Below are positions 30,958-32,243 of a DNA stretch of 32,243 nucleotides, piece after piece (the first letter of the stretch is position 1; each line of letters starts with the position of its first letter). Where the stretch lies: contig VFLI01000113.1 in assembly GCA_009885105.1 (NCBI GenBank), forward strand, positions 1-32,243, read 5' to 3'. The translations under genes and the position numbers were made by a program. The notes under the pieces are model-generated. The model did no database searches and was not told where the DNA came from. It saw nothing but the letters and a program-made list of their open reading frames with translations. This DNA is from Spirochaetia bacterium. GTDB lineage: Bacteria; Spirochaetota; Leptospiria; Leptospirales; Leptonemataceae.

Positions 30958-32187
30958 ATGAACATAGTAATATTTACAGACACGTATCTTCCGAAAATCG
31001 ACGGGGTGGGAATTTCCGTGGATCATTTTTCACGCATGCTCGCCGCGCGCGGACACAACTTTGTTATCTGCGCCCCAAAGTACGGCCCGGATGATTTTCA
31101 CAGCATCGGCGATAATATCACGGTGATCCGTTTCAAGAACGCGCCTCTGCCTTCATATCCGGAAATAAAAATTGTGCTGCCTTCGCACAAGAAGCTGAAA
31201 AAAGCCATGACCCATCACAAGCCGGACCTTGTGCACATTCAGACACCAGGCCTTCTGGGTCAGTACGGCGTTCTTGCCGCGAAAATGTACGGCGTACCGC
31301 TGATCGGAACGTACCATACCCTGGTGTCGGAACAGGCCACGTACGTTTCTCTCTATCGCTTGCTGAAAGTTGATTCTCTGCTGAATTTTTTCAAATCGAA
31401 TAAAAAGATAAAAAAGAATCTGGAAAAAATCGAACGCAAGGATCAAAAAACTCTTAAAAAGGCTCTGATATTTAAACTCACAAACACTCTCTACGAAACG
31501 GCAAGGCTCATTATCAGCCCCAGCCATCTGATCAAAAAAGAACTGCTCGATTACAATGTGAGAACACCCATTGAAGTTGTGTCCAACGGCATGGATCTCG
31601 ATCAATTCACAGGAAAAGCAAAAGAATCGCCGGGCGATTCCCCGCGCTTTCTGCACGTCGGCCGGATATCGTTCGAAAAAAACTGCGAAGTTGTGCTGAA
31701 GGCTTTCGCGCTGATCCTGGAAAAAAAACCGGCGGCGACTCTGGACATTATCGGGGACGGGCCGGCGCTCACTTCGATTAAAATCGAGGCAAAACAGCTC
31801 GGTATTGACAGCCGTGTGAATTTTCCGGGATTCGTCGCCCATTCTTCTTTACCGCAGATTTATCCGCAGTACGATCTTTTCCTGACGGCATCAACGATGG
31901 AGACACAGGGCCTGGTTGTGCTCGAGGCGATGGCCTGCGGCCTTCCGTGCATCGGAGTGGATTCTTTCGCCCTGCCGGAATTGATTCACCACGACAGGAA
32001 CGGGTATATAGTGGAGCCATACGACCACATCGCCATGGCGGAGTACGCCATGAAATTGATCACAGACGACAGAATCTACCGCCGGTTTTCCGTGCAGAGT
32101 CTGGAAATCGCAAAAGAGCACGATTTGAAGATCTGCGCGGACAGACTGGAAACGGTGTATCGCATGGTGACGGAAAGAAAGATATAA
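30958..32187 (+). CDS. GT4 family glycosyltransferase (glycolipid synthase-like)
   Basis: The 409-residue GT-B enzyme begins MNIVIFTDTYLPKIDGVGIS, typical of GT4 enzymes that glycosylate diacylglycerol or phosphatidylinositol. Further motifs are DLVHIQTPGLLGQYG, HVGRISFEKN, LDIIGDGPAL and the donor-site ETQGLVVLEAMACGLP with the two Glu of the EX7E motif. A basic segment with many Lys (KSNKKIKKNLEKIERKD) in the N-terminal domain is like the membrane-binding patch of monoglucosyl-diacylglycerol synthases. It probably makes a membrane glycolipid. GAGGA upstream of the ATG supports the start. No partner gene is inside the window. Confidence 0.88.
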   Translation: MNIVIFTDTYLPKIDGVGISVDHFSRMLAARGHNFVICAPKYGPDDFHSIGDNITVIRFKNAPLPSYPEIKIVLPSHKKLKKAMTHHKPDLVHIQTPGLLGQYGVLAAKMYGVPLIGTYHTLVSEQATYVSLYRLLKVDSLLNFFKSNKKIKKNLEKIERKDQKTLKKALIFKLTNTLYETARLIISPSHLIKKELLDYNVRTPIEVVSNGMDLDQFTGKAKESPGDSPRFLHVGRISFEKNCEVVLKAFALILEKKPAATLDIIGDGPALTSIKIEAKQLGIDSRVNFPGFVAHSSLPQIYPQYDLFLTASTMETQGLVVLEAMACGLPCIGVDSFALPELIHHDRNGYIVEPYDHIAMAEYAMKLITDDRIYRRFSVQSLEIAKEHDLKICADRLETVYRMVTERKI

Positions 32188-32243
32188 GGGCTCGCACGGG
32201 GCACCTTCCTTCGCACTGGCGGGGCTCGCACGGGGCACCTTCC
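32188..32243. repeat. 34-nt tandem repeat at the window edge
   Basis: The stretch GGGCTCGCACGGGGCACCTT and its next two bases occur at 32188-32209 and again, identically, at 32222-32243, separated by TTCGCACTGGCG. The second copy runs off the window, so the number of units is unknown. It starts immediately after the GT4 stop codon. Confidence 0.85.

Noticed and set aside
32188..32243. Possible start of a CRISPR array
   Set aside because: The visible part fits a plain 34-nt tandem repeat with only 12 nt between 22-nt blocks, too short for a spacer. A decision needs the bases beyond the edge.

Overview
The window reads as a stretch of chromosome from a Gram-negative, double-membrane bacterium with about 50% GC. 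The best guess is a relative of Leptospira, Leptonema or Turneriella. The hints are a loose spirochaete-style lipobox on a FecR lipoprotein, an outer-membrane beta-barrel protein, a meso-DAP peptidoglycan recycling ligase (Mpl), a class III adenylate cyclase with a large non-membrane N-terminal half, and a fatty-acid degradation cluster. No rRNA or other decisive marker is present, so this placement is an inference. No prophage, transposase or CRISPR array was seen.

Layout. 182-1706 (-) holds two PRC-barrel proteins and a DedA/VTT membrane protein in one tight operon, divergent from an AftB-like GT-C glycosyltransferase (1801-3582, +). A tRNA-Arg(ACG) and a soluble GAF-PAS-PAS hybrid histidine kinase follow. 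6242-10992 carries a DUF971 protein (-), a lipid kinase coupled to a FecR coiled-coil lipoprotein (+), an extradiol dioxygenase-type protein (-), a small envelope protein (+) and a YceI protein (-). 11274-17413 looks like a fatty-acid unit: a large palindromic operator, a TetR regulator, two acyl-CoA dehydrogenases, an outer-membrane barrel, and a convergent long-chain acyl-CoA synthetase. 17492-23013 (-) carries purB, an adenylate cyclase, a secreted lipase and a family 4 uracil-DNA glycosylase. 23181-30138 (-) is a nearly gap-free run: tpx, a Yip1-like protein, mpl, a small helical protein, an FMN-binding protein, two related four-helix membrane proteins, a GT-B glycosyltransferase and a PIN-PhoH ATPase. 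The window ends with a small membrane protein and a GT4 glycosyltransferase (+), then a 34-nt tandem repeat cut by the window edge.

The parts most worth a second look are these. (1) The FMN-binding protein plus two mutually similar His-bearing four-helix membrane proteins (25639-27216) looks like an uncharacterised membrane redox module. (2) Three families of intergenic foldback elements are built from 9-10 nt words (about 8.7, 11.1, 23.1 and 30.8 kb, with a solo half at 0.12 kb); two of them share a nested design with an inner AGCGT/ACGCT hairpin. (3) A 35-bp near-perfect palindrome made of two TTGA-N8-TCAA sites lies in front of the TetR gene. (4) The purB ribosome binding site lies inside a hairpin stem.
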